A stretch of DNA of 64,000 nt from Octadecabacter sp. B2R22 (GCF_018861045.1 NZ_JAHKQJ010000005.1:310001-374000), one strand, 5' to 3'. Counted from the stretch's first letter, positions 28,492 to 36,621 are shown. The notes: generated by a model not told the origin, from the letters alone. A program made the numbers and translations.

Positions 28492-29202
28492 GTGCAAAAT
28501 CTTTCACGTTTCGACATGCGAGCCGTTGCGTCACTTTTGGTGGCGGCCGCTTTGTTCTGGGCGGTTTCAAGTCAGCTTTACTACTGGATTGTGGATGCCT
28601 TGTCCCTTGAACGAGGTTACGACGAAGCCCCATTTCTGTTTGCAGCCTATTATCTGGCGTGGGCCTGTTTTGCAGCGTTCTGGTTTCGAGAGCCCTTGTT
28701 CAGGAAATTAGACGCGAGACAGGCCTCGTATAAAGCGGCGATCATGTTGCCGATGATGATGGTGCTTGGGGTCTATGTAACGGTTGTCTTGCCGATGTTG
28801 CCTGAGGTTTCGGTAGACCTCGCACCACAAAACCCGCCGGAATTCATGTTTGCATCCGCGTGGTATTACCTGCCGAAGTCAGCCGACATTCTTTTTCAAC
28901 AGGTGCTTATTGCCGCAATGATCTTCGCTATGGCACGTCAGAATATAAAATTAAGGTATATCGCGCTCGCCATGGCGGTCCTGTTTGGCGGGTATCATCT
29001 CACACTTGGCTTCGACGGATTCACGACCCTGTACGTTGCGCGTTTCACTCTCTCGGCGACAGTTTTTGGGTTTTTCGTTCCTTACTTATACCTGAAAGCC
29101 CGTTACGGGTTTCAGTGGGCATACGGGATGCATTGGTCGTTCTATGCGGTCGATGCCACCATCACGCATTTCGTGCTCGGTGGTGCTGCGGTCTCTGCCT
29201 GA
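28492..29202 (+). CDS. Multi-pass membrane protein of unknown family
   Basis: 236 residues from GTG 28492. The GTG has GAGG eight bases before it, while the next ATG (28516) has no ribosome site. About six hydrophobic segments are visible (near residues 10-28, 46-62, 82-102, 131-148, 153-171 and 174-196), with Tyr and Trp enriched at their borders. I do not recognise the family. It is divergent from the Usp gene and convergent with xylB. Confidence 0.7.
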   Translation: MQNLSRFDMRAVASLLVAAALFWAVSSQLYYWIVDALSLERGYDEAPFLFAAYYLAWACFAAFWFREPLFRKLDARQASYKAAIMLPMMMVLGVYVTVVLPMLPEVSVDLAPQNPPEFMFASAWYYLPKSADILFQQVLIAAMIFAMARQNIKLRYIALAMAVLFGGYHLTLGFDGFTTLYVARFTLSATVFGFFVPYLYLKARYGFQWAYGMHWSFYAVDATITHFVLGGAAVSA

Positions 29203-29208
29203 CAATAT

Positions 29209-30645
29209 TCAGTTTGGACCACGCGTTTTGAACGTTTGATATGCGGCTTCATAAGCATCGACCATTCTGGCATCGGGCATAACTGTCATGTCCACTTTGG
29301 GGGGAGTCATCACCACAGAAACATCCGCACCGGTCGCGGCACAGATACCAAGTCGCGCGGCGCCCAGTGCGGCGCCGAACTCACCCCCGGCAGGTAAATC
29401 AAGCGGCAGATTAAAGACAGTCGCGATCAACGATACCCAATACTCGGACTTTGCACCGCCGCCTATGGCAAACAGTCTTTGGGGGGCGGCGCCGACGGAA
29501 CGCAAGGCCTCCAAACTGTCGCGCAGCCCAAACGCGACACCTTCTAGAACGGCCTGCGTCATGTCTTCTTGCGTGGTGTCATGGGACAACCCGTCAAACG
29601 ACCCCCGTAAGCTGGTGTCGTTGTGCGGGGTCCGCTCACCTGCCAGATAGGGAAGAAAATGGGCCGCTGCAGGTGCGCGCAATGACGTCCCCAAGGCCCC
29701 CGAAAGCTCAGCAGGTGAGCGCCCTGTGATCCGCCCCCACCAGTTCAAACTGTCCGTTGCCGACAGCATCACACCCATCTGATACCAATGATCTGGCACC
29801 GCATGACAGAACGTATGTACCGCGGTCGCAGGTGACGGCGCACAGCGATCCCGCGCACATAAAACGACACCCGAAGTCCCCAGCGACACGAACCCAACGC
29901 CGTCGTCCAACGCACCGATCCCGCAGGCCGCCGCCGCGTTGTCTCCGGCACCACCGGCTACAACCACATCAGGCCCGACGCCCCATCGCGCGGCAATATC
30001 CGCCCGCAAAACGCCTGCATGCTGAGCCCCTTCAACCAGCTTTGGCATCTGCGAACGTGCCATGCCGCTGGCCGATAACAAAGACTCTGACCAGTCACGC
30101 CCAGCCACGTCCAACCAAGACGTTCCTGCGCTGTCTGACATGTCTGCCACGCGCTCCCCGGTGAGAGCGAAATTCATGTAACCAGCGGGCAACATTACCG
30201 TCTCAACCTGTTTGAAAATCTCAGGCTCATGCATGGCCAGCCACACCAGTTTCGGCGCAGTGAACCCTGCAAAAACGATGTTGCCCGATAGATCACGTAC
30301 GCCGTCAACCTTATCCAGCGCCTCCGCTTCACCGTGGGCGCGTGTGTCGTTCCACATGATACAGGGGCGCAAGACGTCTCCGGAAGTATTCAACACTACC
30401 GCTCCGTGCATATGGCCGGACACTCCGATGCCGCGCAGTTCGGAAAACGCCGGGTATTCTTCCCGAACTTCGGCAACTGCGCTTTCTAACGCTGCCACCC
30501 AATCGCTAGGGGATTGCTCTGACCATCCATCATGGGGCCGCTGCGTGACGTATCCGCGCTCCGCGGTGGCCAAGACGTCTCCGGCTTCGTCAATCAGCAA
30601 AAGCCGAAGCCCCGAAGTCCCCAAATCAATTCCGAGAAAGCTCAT
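29209..30645 (-). CDS. xylB: Xylulokinase
   Basis: 478-residue FGGY kinase. The N-terminal nucleotide loop FLGIDLGTSGLRLLLID, the GVSGHMHGAV segment, MWNDTRAHGEAEAL, the Asp in AGGAGDNAAAACGIG, and FAIGGGAKSEYW are characteristic of xylulokinases. It phosphorylates D-xylulose. No xylA, transporter or regulator of xylose use is adjacent, so the source of xylulose is unclear. It begins about 85 bases before the DUF2269-like gene on the same strand. Confidence 0.9.
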   Translation of the reverse strand: MSFLGIDLGTSGLRLLLIDEAGDVLATAERGYVTQRPHDGWSEQSPSDWVAALESAVAEVREEYPAFSELRGIGVSGHMHGAVVLNTSGDVLRPCIMWNDTRAHGEAEALDKVDGVRDLSGNIVFAGFTAPKLVWLAMHEPEIFKQVETVMLPAGYMNFALTGERVADMSDSAGTSWLDVAGRDWSESLLSASGMARSQMPKLVEGAQHAGVLRADIAARWGVGPDVVVAGGAGDNAAAACGIGALDDGVGFVSLGTSGVVLCARDRCAPSPATAVHTFCHAVPDHWYQMGVMLSATDSLNWWGRITGRSPAELSGALGTSLRAPAAAHFLPYLAGERTPHNDTSLRGSFDGLSHDTTQEDMTQAVLEGVAFGLRDSLEALRSVGAAPQRLFAIGGGAKSEYWVSLIATVFNLPLDLPAGGEFGAALGAARLGICAATGADVSVVMTPPKVDMTVMPDARMVDAYEAAYQTFKTRGPN

Positions 30646-30728
30646 CCAGTGTCCCTTGCTTGATGCTCATGGCACCAAACCACAGCCACAGTCGGTTGCA
30701 AAGAAGCGTCAGTCCGACACTCGATTTT

Positions 30729-31193
30729 TCAGGCAGCGGGCCTGCGTTCTCTGAATAGCTTTGGCTTGAAATGGCCAAGGATCAATTCCAATGCCAACGG
30801 GATCGCGTTTGACGCCCCGACCATTGCCTCGCGGCCCTCAAGAGCATGAAACGCATCCATGTCTCCGGCCAGGGCAAGCGCGCGTAACTCCGGCATCATG
30901 GGCACAAGGAAGACGAAAGCGTTGATCGTCAGGAATGCCATCAGAACGGCTTTCACCTTCATCCAGTTTCCACGCTCGTTGTAGACGAAATATAGGACCA
31001 AGTCGCAGATCACCTTGGCCGCAAGGCCGGGCAGTATCAGGATATAAGCGCTAAGTTCTTTGTAGGTGTAAACAGTGTAGGCGGTTTCAGCATCGGGCGA
31101 TCCGACAACCGCACCCATCACAATATGCGAAGCAATGCCACCAACATAAAAGATCGCGGCCAGCTCATTGATGAAGGTTACAAGCCGATACAT
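30729..31193 (-). CDS. DUF2269-like integral membrane protein
   Basis: 154 residues with four predicted membrane segments, about residues 6-28, 47-70, 80-98 and 124-142. The N-terminal LAAIFYVGGIASHIVMG and C-terminal AIPLALELILGHFKPKLF look like small DUF2269-type membrane proteins. Its start shares a base with the stop of the cytochrome b561 gene (TAATG), so the two are coupled. A role with the cytochrome, such as quinone or proton handling, is inference. Confidence 0.65.
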   Translation of the reverse strand: MYRLVTFINELAAIFYVGGIASHIVMGAVVGSPDAETAYTVYTYKELSAYILILPGLAAKVICDLVLYFVYNERGNWMKVKAVLMAFLTINAFVFLVPMMPELRALALAGDMDAFHALEGREAMVGASNAIPLALELILGHFKPKLFRERRPAA

Positions 31194-31732
31194 TACTCAC
31201 CGCCAGTCCGATTGCCAAACCACATACGGCTGAACAGCCGGTCTTTTCGGCCATACTGGTGATACAGTCCCGCAATAACATGCGCGGCGATCAGCAGCCC
31301 CAACACTAACGCAATCGTTCCGTGTGCTTTGCGCGGCCCGAACTCAAAAAAGCTTTCCGGAAGGGGCGCGCCTGATCCGCCGAAGACGATATCAGGCAAG
31401 CCTGCCATCTTAGCCATTGCGATGCCGGATGCGCATAGCGCAAAGACCAAAAGGTAGAACACCCAATGGGCGGCCTGCGCACCCTTGTTGAGCAACCCAT
31501 TCCCAATGTCGGCATGAGGAGGCTTTGCAGACCGCAACCGAATGACCAGTCGGATTACCATCAAACCCAAGATGACCAGCCCCATGGTCATATGCATGCG
31601 CAACGCCGTAAGCTTGAACGGGTCGTCATTTGCAGTTTCCGATAACACCTGAGACCCCATGATAAGACCTGCGATAATCATGAGCGCCAACAACCAATGC
31701 AACACCACAAGGGCGGGGTGATAACGTGTCAT
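31193..31732 (-). CDS. Cytochrome b561-type membrane protein
   Basis: 179 residues from ATG 31732, after an AAGGAGA ribosome site. The pattern YHPALVVLHWLLALMIIAG (His near residues 4 and 11) and two later His in the region VLGLLIAAHVIAGLYHQYG fit the four-helix cytochrome b561 fold with bis-His heme sites. It probably moves electrons from quinol to a periplasmic acceptor. Its promoter region carries a palindrome (31765-31778) next to a divergent MarR gene, suggesting repression. Confidence 0.88.
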   Translation of the reverse strand: MTRYHPALVVLHWLLALMIIAGLIMGSQVLSETANDDPFKLTALRMHMTMGLVILGLMVIRLVIRLRSAKPPHADIGNGLLNKGAQAAHWVFYLLVFALCASGIAMAKMAGLPDIVFGGSGAPLPESFFEFGPRKAHGTIALVLGLLIAAHVIAGLYHQYGRKDRLFSRMWFGNRTGGE

Positions 31733-31764
31733 ATTCGATCTCCTTCTTGCTAGGAATTCATTAA

Positions 31765-31778
31765 GTTGCAAATGCAAC
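31765..31778. promoter_or_regulatory. Candidate MarR operator between cytochrome b561 and MarR genes
   Basis: GTTGCA-AA-TGCAAC is a perfect inverted repeat with a two-base spacer, in the gap between divergent genes. A second, looser pair of half-sites (GCAAA and TTGCA) lies within 31782-31800. MarR regulators often bind such palindromes near their own promoter. Binding is inferred. Confidence 0.55.
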
Positions 31779-31828
31779 AATAGCAAATGAAATAATTGCA
31801 TCTAGGTATTTGAGTGCTAAGAGAACGC

Positions 31829-32281
31829 ATGAAGTTTGATCTTTCCAAGACGACCCGACACACCCGCACCAACAGTTTCGGTTGGATGTTCCAGCGCATC
31901 GCAGGGCAGTTTATGGTGGAGATGAAGAAACAGTTGGCACCGTTCGACCTGACAATTGAACAATTCGCGGCTCTCATGACGGTGATGGAACATGATGGCG
32001 TGACACAACGTCAGATTGGCGAGCATATTTCGATGCCTGCCTACGCCATCAGCCGCGCCCTCGATCATCTAGAAAAGATCGGCTTTGTCGAACGGGTCGC
32101 CCATCCGACATCTCGCCGCGCCGTTCATGTTGTCGTGACACCTCGTGCCAAAGACATCGCCCCGCAAATCTTTGGCGTTGTCGATCGCGTCAATGACGAG
32201 CTGATCGGTATCCTGGATGACGGGCAAACCGACACCCTGCGCCTCCTGCTTCAGTCCCTTTTGAGGGCACCAAAACCCTGA
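31829..32281 (+). CDS. MarR family transcriptional regulator
   Basis: 150 residues from ATG 31829; I prefer this to a GTG at 31814 because AAGAGA precedes it. The winged helix spans about residues 35-105, with DLTIEQFAALMTVMEHDG, RQIGEHISMPAYAISRALDH and VERVAHPTSRRAVHVVVT. It diverges from the cytochrome b561 operon, which it probably represses along with itself. Its ligand is unknown; MarR proteins commonly sense phenolic or oxidative signals. Confidence 0.88.
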   Translation: MKFDLSKTTRHTRTNSFGWMFQRIAGQFMVEMKKQLAPFDLTIEQFAALMTVMEHDGVTQRQIGEHISMPAYAISRALDHLEKIGFVERVAHPTSRRAVHVVVTPRAKDIAPQIFGVVDRVNDELIGILDDGQTDTLRLLLQSLLRAPKP

Positions 32282-32343
32282 GCGCACTTTACCGCAACGC
32301 GCTCCTTTGCTCTAACGGGTTCTAGCCACAAGGAAACCTGCAC

Positions 32344-33636
32344 ATGGTAGATATCGCCACCCGCGTCTGGAACCACAAATGGAAGATCGACCCGATCGTC
32401 CGGTCCCTCATCGACACGGACTTTTATAAGCTCCTGATGTGCCAATCCGTGTTCCGCAACAAACCGGACACGCAGGTCACGTTTTCCTTGATCAACCGTA
32501 CCAAATCCGTGCGCCTTGCAGATCTGGTGGACGAGGGCGAATTGCGCGAACAACTCGACCACGTCCGCTCCCTGTCGCTGTCACGCGGCGAAAGCACATG
32601 GATGCGCGGCAATACGTTCTACGGCAAACGCTCCATGTTTAGCCCTGAATTCATGGACTGGTTCGAAAACCTGCGTCTGCCGCCGTATCACCTTGAAAAA
32701 CGTGACGGCCAATATGAGCTGACGTTCGAAGGCAGCTGGCCCGAAGTCATGCTCTGGGAAATCCCTGCCCTCGCCATCATCATGGAACTGCGCAACCGCG
32801 CCGTACTGGGCACAATGGGCAGGTTTGAACTCAAAGTCCTCTATGCCCGCGGCATGACCAAACTCTGGGAGAAGGTCGAAAAACTGCGCCCTCTCGAAGG
32901 CCTTCGCGTCGCAGACTTCGGCACCCGTCGTCGCCATTCATTCCTTTGGCAGGACTGGGCCGTGCAAGCCATGCAGGAAGGTCTGGGCAACAGCTTCATC
33001 GGGACCTCAAACTGCCTGATCGCCAAAAACCGCGAGGTCGAGGCCATCGGGACCAATGCCCACGAACTGCCGATGGTCTACTCCGCCCTCGCCAAAACCG
33101 ACGAGGCGCTGTTTCAGGCCCCCTATGACGTGCTGGCCGACTGGCAGGACGAACACGACGGCAACCTGCGCATCATCCTGCCCGACACCTACGGCACCCA
33201 AGGCTTCCTTGATAACGCCCCCGACTGGCTTGCGGGCTGGACAGGCATCCGCGTGGATTCCGGCGACCCCGCAACAGCCGCCGAGACCGCGATCAAATGG
33301 TGGGAATCCCGTGGCGAGGACCCGCGCAAAAAACTGGTGATCTTCTCAGACGGTCTGGACGCCGACAAAATCGTAACGCTGCATGAGCAATTCAAAGGCC
33401 GCTGCCAAGTCAGCTTCGGTTGGGGCACCATGCTCACCAACGACTTCAAAGGCCTGACGGCAGGCGACACCCTCGCCCCGTTCTCCCTCGTCTGCAAAGC
33501 CATATCCGCCAACGGCTCCCCCACCGTCAAACTCAGCGACAACCCCAACAAAGCCATGGGGCCTGAGGTGGAAATCGAACGGTATAAAAGGGTGTTTGGT
33601 GTTGGAGAACAAGAACGGGTGGAGGTTGTGGTTTAA
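32344..33636 (+). CDS. pncB: Nicotinate phosphoribosyltransferase PncB
   Basis: 430 residues. Characteristic parts are LIDTDFYKLLMCQSVFR near the N-terminus, the active-site histidine region DFGTRRRHSFLWQDWAV, FIGTSNCLIA, and the phosphoribosyl-binding VDSGDPA. It converts nicotinate to nicotinate mononucleotide with ATP, the step after PncA. The codon use and GC content (63% in 33121-33180) are like the surrounding chromosome. An accessory cassette starts just downstream. Confidence 0.95.
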   Translation: MVDIATRVWNHKWKIDPIVRSLIDTDFYKLLMCQSVFRNKPDTQVTFSLINRTKSVRLADLVDEGELREQLDHVRSLSLSRGESTWMRGNTFYGKRSMFSPEFMDWFENLRLPPYHLEKRDGQYELTFEGSWPEVMLWEIPALAIIMELRNRAVLGTMGRFELKVLYARGMTKLWEKVEKLRPLEGLRVADFGTRRRHSFLWQDWAVQAMQEGLGNSFIGTSNCLIAKNREVEAIGTNAHELPMVYSALAKTDEALFQAPYDVLADWQDEHDGNLRIILPDTYGTQGFLDNAPDWLAGWTGIRVDSGDPATAAETAIKWWESRGEDPRKKLVIFSDGLDADKIVTLHEQFKGRCQVSFGWGTMLTNDFKGLTAGDTLAPFSLVCKAISANGSPTVKLSDNPNKAMGPEVEIERYKRVFGVGEQERVEVVV

Positions 33637-33692
33637 CACTTTCGCAACGAAACTCCTGCGAGAATGAACGATGGTGAGTCAGAATTGCCACA

Positions 33693-33720
33693 TTGAAAAG
33701 CCATTTTTCAGTGCTATTCT
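33693..33720 (+). promoter_or_regulatory. Promoter with embedded inverted repeat ahead of the antitoxin-like gene
   Basis: TTGAAA (33693), a 16-base spacer and TATTCT (33715) form a sigma-70-type promoter. Within the spacer TGAAAA-GCCAT-TTTTCA (33694-33710) is a perfect six-base inverted repeat. MerR-type proteins bind in this place, so autoregulation by the following protein is plausible. Confidence 0.55.
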
Positions 33721-33744
33721 TTGATAAGGAGACCCGTCGAAAGT

Positions 33745-34380
33745 ATGGCCAAGAACCACGACAATGTAATTTCTGCTTTTTCCGACGAGCAAACCGCTCG
33801 ATTGGTAGGGCTTTCTGTTGCCCAGCTTCGGAATTGGGATCGCACTGGGTTTTTCGTTCCGTCGCTAGCGGCAGAAAATCGGAGAAGCGCATTTAGCAGA
33901 GTCTATACATTCGCTGACTTGCTGTCGCTCCAAGTTCTCAAGACTTTGCGCAAAGATATGGGGTGTTCTTTGCAGCACCTTCGCGATGTGAAGATCAAGC
34001 TGAAGCAACTTCCCGATGCGGGCTGGTCGCAATCGACCCTTTACGTTCTGGGGAAACGTGTTGTTTTCAAAGATCCAGACAACGACGAGTTTTATGAACC
34101 AGTCGATAATCAGAAGGTGTTCAAGATACCACTTCACGTGGTTCGGTCAGACATGAAGTCTGCCGTTCGGGGGCTGTGGAAGCGAAATGACGATGATGTA
34201 GGTAAGGTCGCAAACACTCGGCGTGTCGTGCACAATAAGGCGGTATTCTCAGGAACACGTATAACTGTTCAGTCGGTTATAGATTTTTGGGAAGCAGGGT
34301 ACTCTGAAGACCAAATTCTTGCCGAATTCCCAACTTTGTCGATGGCCGACGTTTCATCCGCAATAGAGGATGCCGCGTAG
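33745..34380 (+). CDS. MerR-type HTH and DUF433 protein, antitoxin-like
   Basis: 211 residues with two parts. Residues about 10-80 are a MerR-like winged helix (ARLVGLSVAQLRNWDRTGFF, AFSRVYTFADLLSLQVLKTL). Residues about 160-211 match DUF433: VVHNKAVFSGTRITVQSVID and ILAEFPTLSMADVSSAIE. DUF433 proteins are commonly paired with PIN-like toxins. It overlaps the PIN-like gene by 11 bases. The ATG at 33745 is 13 bases from the only good ribosome site, so translation may be weak. Lower GC than neighbours suggests transfer. Confidence 0.75.
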   Translation: MAKNHDNVISAFSDEQTARLVGLSVAQLRNWDRTGFFVPSLAAENRRSAFSRVYTFADLLSLQVLKTLRKDMGCSLQHLRDVKIKLKQLPDAGWSQSTLYVLGKRVVFKDPDNDEFYEPVDNQKVFKIPLHVVRSDMKSAVRGLWKRNDDDVGKVANTRRVVHNKAVFSGTRITVQSVIDFWEAGYSEDQILAEFPTLSMADVSSAIEDAA

Positions 34381-34783
34381 TTTGAGTTCACAGTTACAAC
34401 TTAGGGTATTTCTAGACGAAGGTGTGCCTGACGGAGTTGGGAGAGAATTCGCGAATGCAGGCCACGAAGTTATTTACCTTAGAGAAGCCATTAAAACCGG
34501 ATCAGCCGATGACTTAGTGGCAGTCGCCGCTAACGCAAACGATGCCATTCTTGTCGCTTGCGATGGCGACATGAAATCTATGGTGAAAAAATATGGTGTT
34601 TCAAAAAGTAGAACACCTGATCTGAGCCTCATTAAGATCACGGTCAAATCAAAAGTTCATGCATCTCCGCGGGTACGCGAAGCTATGACCCTGATTGAAC
34701 ATGAATGGTCTTACGCTCAAAAGAAAAAAGCACGACGCCTCTATATCGAGATTAAAGACTCCGTTATTCGAAGTATGCGTTAG
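34370..34783 (+). CDS. PIN-like DUF5615-type protein, candidate toxin
   Basis: 137 residues. The N-terminal LRVFLDEGVPDGVGREFANA and middle DDLVAVAANANDAILVACDG match the Mut7-C/DUF5615 PIN-like fold, where early Asp and later D residues form the metal site of an RNase. The C-terminus (about 95-137) is long and basic. It sits behind a DUF433 protein with overlapping frames, the arrangement of a type II toxin-antitoxin pair. GC drops to 37% in 34561-34620. Toxicity is inferred. Confidence 0.7.
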   Translation: MPRSLSSQLQLRVFLDEGVPDGVGREFANAGHEVIYLREAIKTGSADDLVAVAANANDAILVACDGDMKSMVKKYGVSKSRTPDLSLIKITVKSKVHASPRVREAMTLIEHEWSYAQKKKARRLYIEIKDSVIRSMR

Positions 34784-34787
34784 TAAC

Positions 34788-34912
34788 TCACTCCACCTTC
34801 CCCCGCAACGCCTTAACCTCCCCGCGTTTCTTCTTCGCATCCACGCGTCTGCGTTTTTGGTTCTGGGACACGCGAGTCTTTACCCGTCGTTTCGGGGCCA
34901 CCAGTGCGCACG
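34788..34912 (-). pseudogene. Fragment of a second arfB (3' end only)
   Basis: The minus strand encodes ALVAPKRRVKTRVSQNQKRR and continues to a TGA at 34790. This matches the C-terminal end of intact arfB (36113-36532) through RVDAKKKRGEVKALR. The DNA is about 88% identical over 105 bases (34803-34909 against 36131-36237), with no gaps. An in-frame TGA and unrelated sequence stand just upstream, so there is no start and no GGQ domain. It looks like a leftover from recombination with DNA of a relative. Confidence 0.8.
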
Positions 34913-35018
34913 TCCATCAGCAGATAATTCTCGCGCGGCGACACAATGAATCGCCGCTGCCCCTATCATTCCTAGCCGCGTAGCTTAAGGGAAGGTGGAC
35001 CCATGCGGAGAATGAATG

Positions 35019-35531
35019 ATGACGACGCCCCAAACTATGCCGGACCTGATCGCGGCCTCGAAAGCCGAAGCAAAGATATCCGAAGATCAAATTCTGGCAC
35101 TTCGCGCCGAATTGAACGGGCAGGCCGAATCCAAAGCCCAAGCCGAAGACCTTCGCGCGGCCTATCTCGCGCTTGAAGCAGCCGCCGTTGATAGCTTCAC
35201 GTTATTCGAGGCGCGCATGCAACATCATTTCAAACGGGGTCCTTTTTCACGAAAGTTGAAATCAGCTCTCATGGAGGCGGGCCACACTGACCTCGCGGAC
35301 AGGCTTCATAAGTACTATCTGGCGATCAACGTGCTCAAACACGGAACGGGCGCGAGCTATAGGGAATTGCTTAACACGCGGACCCATACTTTCCGTGTAA
35401 AGCCCGCCGAAAGCGGCGCATCACAAGAAGAAAACGCGCCTTCAAGTCTTATCGATATTGAAGTGCCGGGCTTCTTTGAAGGCCTTGCCGACACACTCCT
35501 TGAGGCGCATCGGTTTCTTGAGAAACGATAG
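35019..35531 (+). CDS. Hypothetical helical protein
   Basis: 170 residues from ATG 35019; another ATG one codon upstream and one in a different frame are close, and GGAG at 35007 fits 35019 best. The protein is mostly helical with many Ala, Glu and Leu; residues about 15-55 could form a coiled coil. I recognise no family. It lies between the arfB fragment and trmL. Codon use is like the core chromosome, unlike the cassette to its left. Confidence 0.6.
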   Translation: MTTPQTMPDLIAASKAEAKISEDQILALRAELNGQAESKAQAEDLRAAYLALEAAAVDSFTLFEARMQHHFKRGPFSRKLKSALMEAGHTDLADRLHKYYLAINVLKHGTGASYRELLNTRTHTFRVKPAESGASQEENAPSSLIDIEVPGFFEGLADTLLEAHRFLEKR

Positions 35532-35608
35532 TTCCCAAGCGTAGCTCAAGAAATATAGACGGCCCGCTGCGAATGCAGCTTCCTCAAACAAAAAAGTCGA
35601 AACACCCT

Positions 35609-36082
35609 ATGTCTGAACCGCGCATGAAGATCGTTTTGGTGACACCAGAAATTCCATACAATACGGGTGCCATCGGGCGGACCTGTGTTGCCTTGAATCT
35701 GGAACTGATTTTGATCAAGCCTTACGGGTTTTCTCTAGATGAGAAAGCAGTGCGGCGGGCCGGAACGGATTACTGGCAATATGTTAACCTGAGTGAATAC
35801 GACAGTTGGCAAGATTTTCTACTGGCGCGAAACCCTCAGCGCGAAGACCTGTTCTTTTTCGAAGAGACGGGTGCGCAAACCCTTTACGATGCTGATTACC
35901 AACAGGACGGATATTTGGTCTTCGGTTGTGAATCCAAAGGCCTGCCACTGGAAATCTTAGATGAGATGGAAGACCGGGTTTTCAGCCTGCCGATGCTTGA
36001 TACACGCGTCCGGTCGTTGAATTTGGCGAATGTCGCGACAGCGGTGATTTATCAAGCCATGCGGACACAACTGGGTGGATAA
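35609..36082 (+). CDS. trmL: tRNA (cytidine(34)-2'-O)-methyltransferase TrmL
   Basis: 157-residue SPOUT methyltransferase. VLVTPEIPYNTGAIGRTCVA near the N-terminus and GCESKGLPLEILDEME plus LNLANVATAVIYQAMRT at the C-terminus form the knotted SAM site of the TrmL group. It 2'-O-methylates position 34 of tRNA-Leu species. I start it at ATG 35609, but ATG 35624 (MKIVLVTPE) is also possible. It converges with arfB. Confidence 0.92.
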   Translation: MSEPRMKIVLVTPEIPYNTGAIGRTCVALNLELILIKPYGFSLDEKAVRRAGTDYWQYVNLSEYDSWQDFLLARNPQREDLFFFEETGAQTLYDADYQQDGYLVFGCESKGLPLEILDEMEDRVFSLPMLDTRVRSLNLANVATAVIYQAMRTQLGG

Positions 36083-36112
36083 GTGCGATCCTTGGCAAGA
36101 CGGATTACCGAT

Positions 36113-36532
36113 CTAGATCCCCGGCCCCTTCCGCAAGGCCTTAACCTCGCCGCGTTTTTTCTTCGCGTCCACCCGTTTGCGTTTCTGGTTCTGGGACACG
36201 CGCGTTCTAACCCGTCGTTTCGGAGCCACTAAAGCCGCGCGGATGAGTTCTGCCAATCGCTCGCGGGCTAGTTCGCGGTTCCTTGCTTGGGATCGCGTAT
36301 CTTGCACAAAGATCACCACCGCGCCGTCACTTGTCCATTTCCTCCCTGCCGCGCGGCGTAGGCGGGTTTTGACAGGCCCTGTCAGCGCAGGGGATCGTTC
36401 AGCCTCGAACCGTAGCTCGACAGCCGTGCTCACCTTGTTAACGTTCTGGCCACCCGGACCAGAGGCGCGAACGAAATGTTCCGTCAGCTCCCAATCGGCA
36501 ATCTCAATACTATCGTTGATCCATAATCCCAT
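36113..36532 (-). CDS. arfB: Alternative ribosome-rescue factor ArfB (YaeJ)
   Basis: 139 residues with the peptide-release GGQ motif in VRASGPGGQNVNKVSTAVEL (about residues 22-41) and a strongly basic tail (RTRVSQNQKRKRVDAKKKR) that enters the mRNA tunnel. ArfB releases nascent chains from ribosomes stalled at the ends of broken mRNAs. The last 37 codons exist a second time at 34788-34912 as a degraded copy. Downstream is trmL, convergent. Confidence 0.94.
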   Translation of the reverse strand: MGLWINDSIEIADWELTEHFVRASGPGGQNVNKVSTAVELRFEAERSPALTGPVKTRLRRAAGRKWTSDGAVVIFVQDTRSQARNRELARERLAELIRAALVAPKRRVRTRVSQNQKRKRVDAKKKRGEVKALRKGPGI

Positions 36533-36586
36533 GCGGGGGGTTTACCACGTCTTGCGCCTACGAACAGCCACTGGGTTTTTGACATG

Positions 36587-36621
36587 AAAAAGGGCTATTC
36601 CCAGCGATAGGAATAGCCCTT
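36587..36621. terminator. Strong intrinsic terminator
   Basis: AAGGGCTATTCC and GGAATAGCCCTT form a 12-bp perfect stem around an eight-base loop. On the minus strand it continues as a T-run of about six, so it ends transcripts of the tiny ORF and of yhhQ. The symmetry allows it to act on arfB-strand traffic too. Confidence 0.85.
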
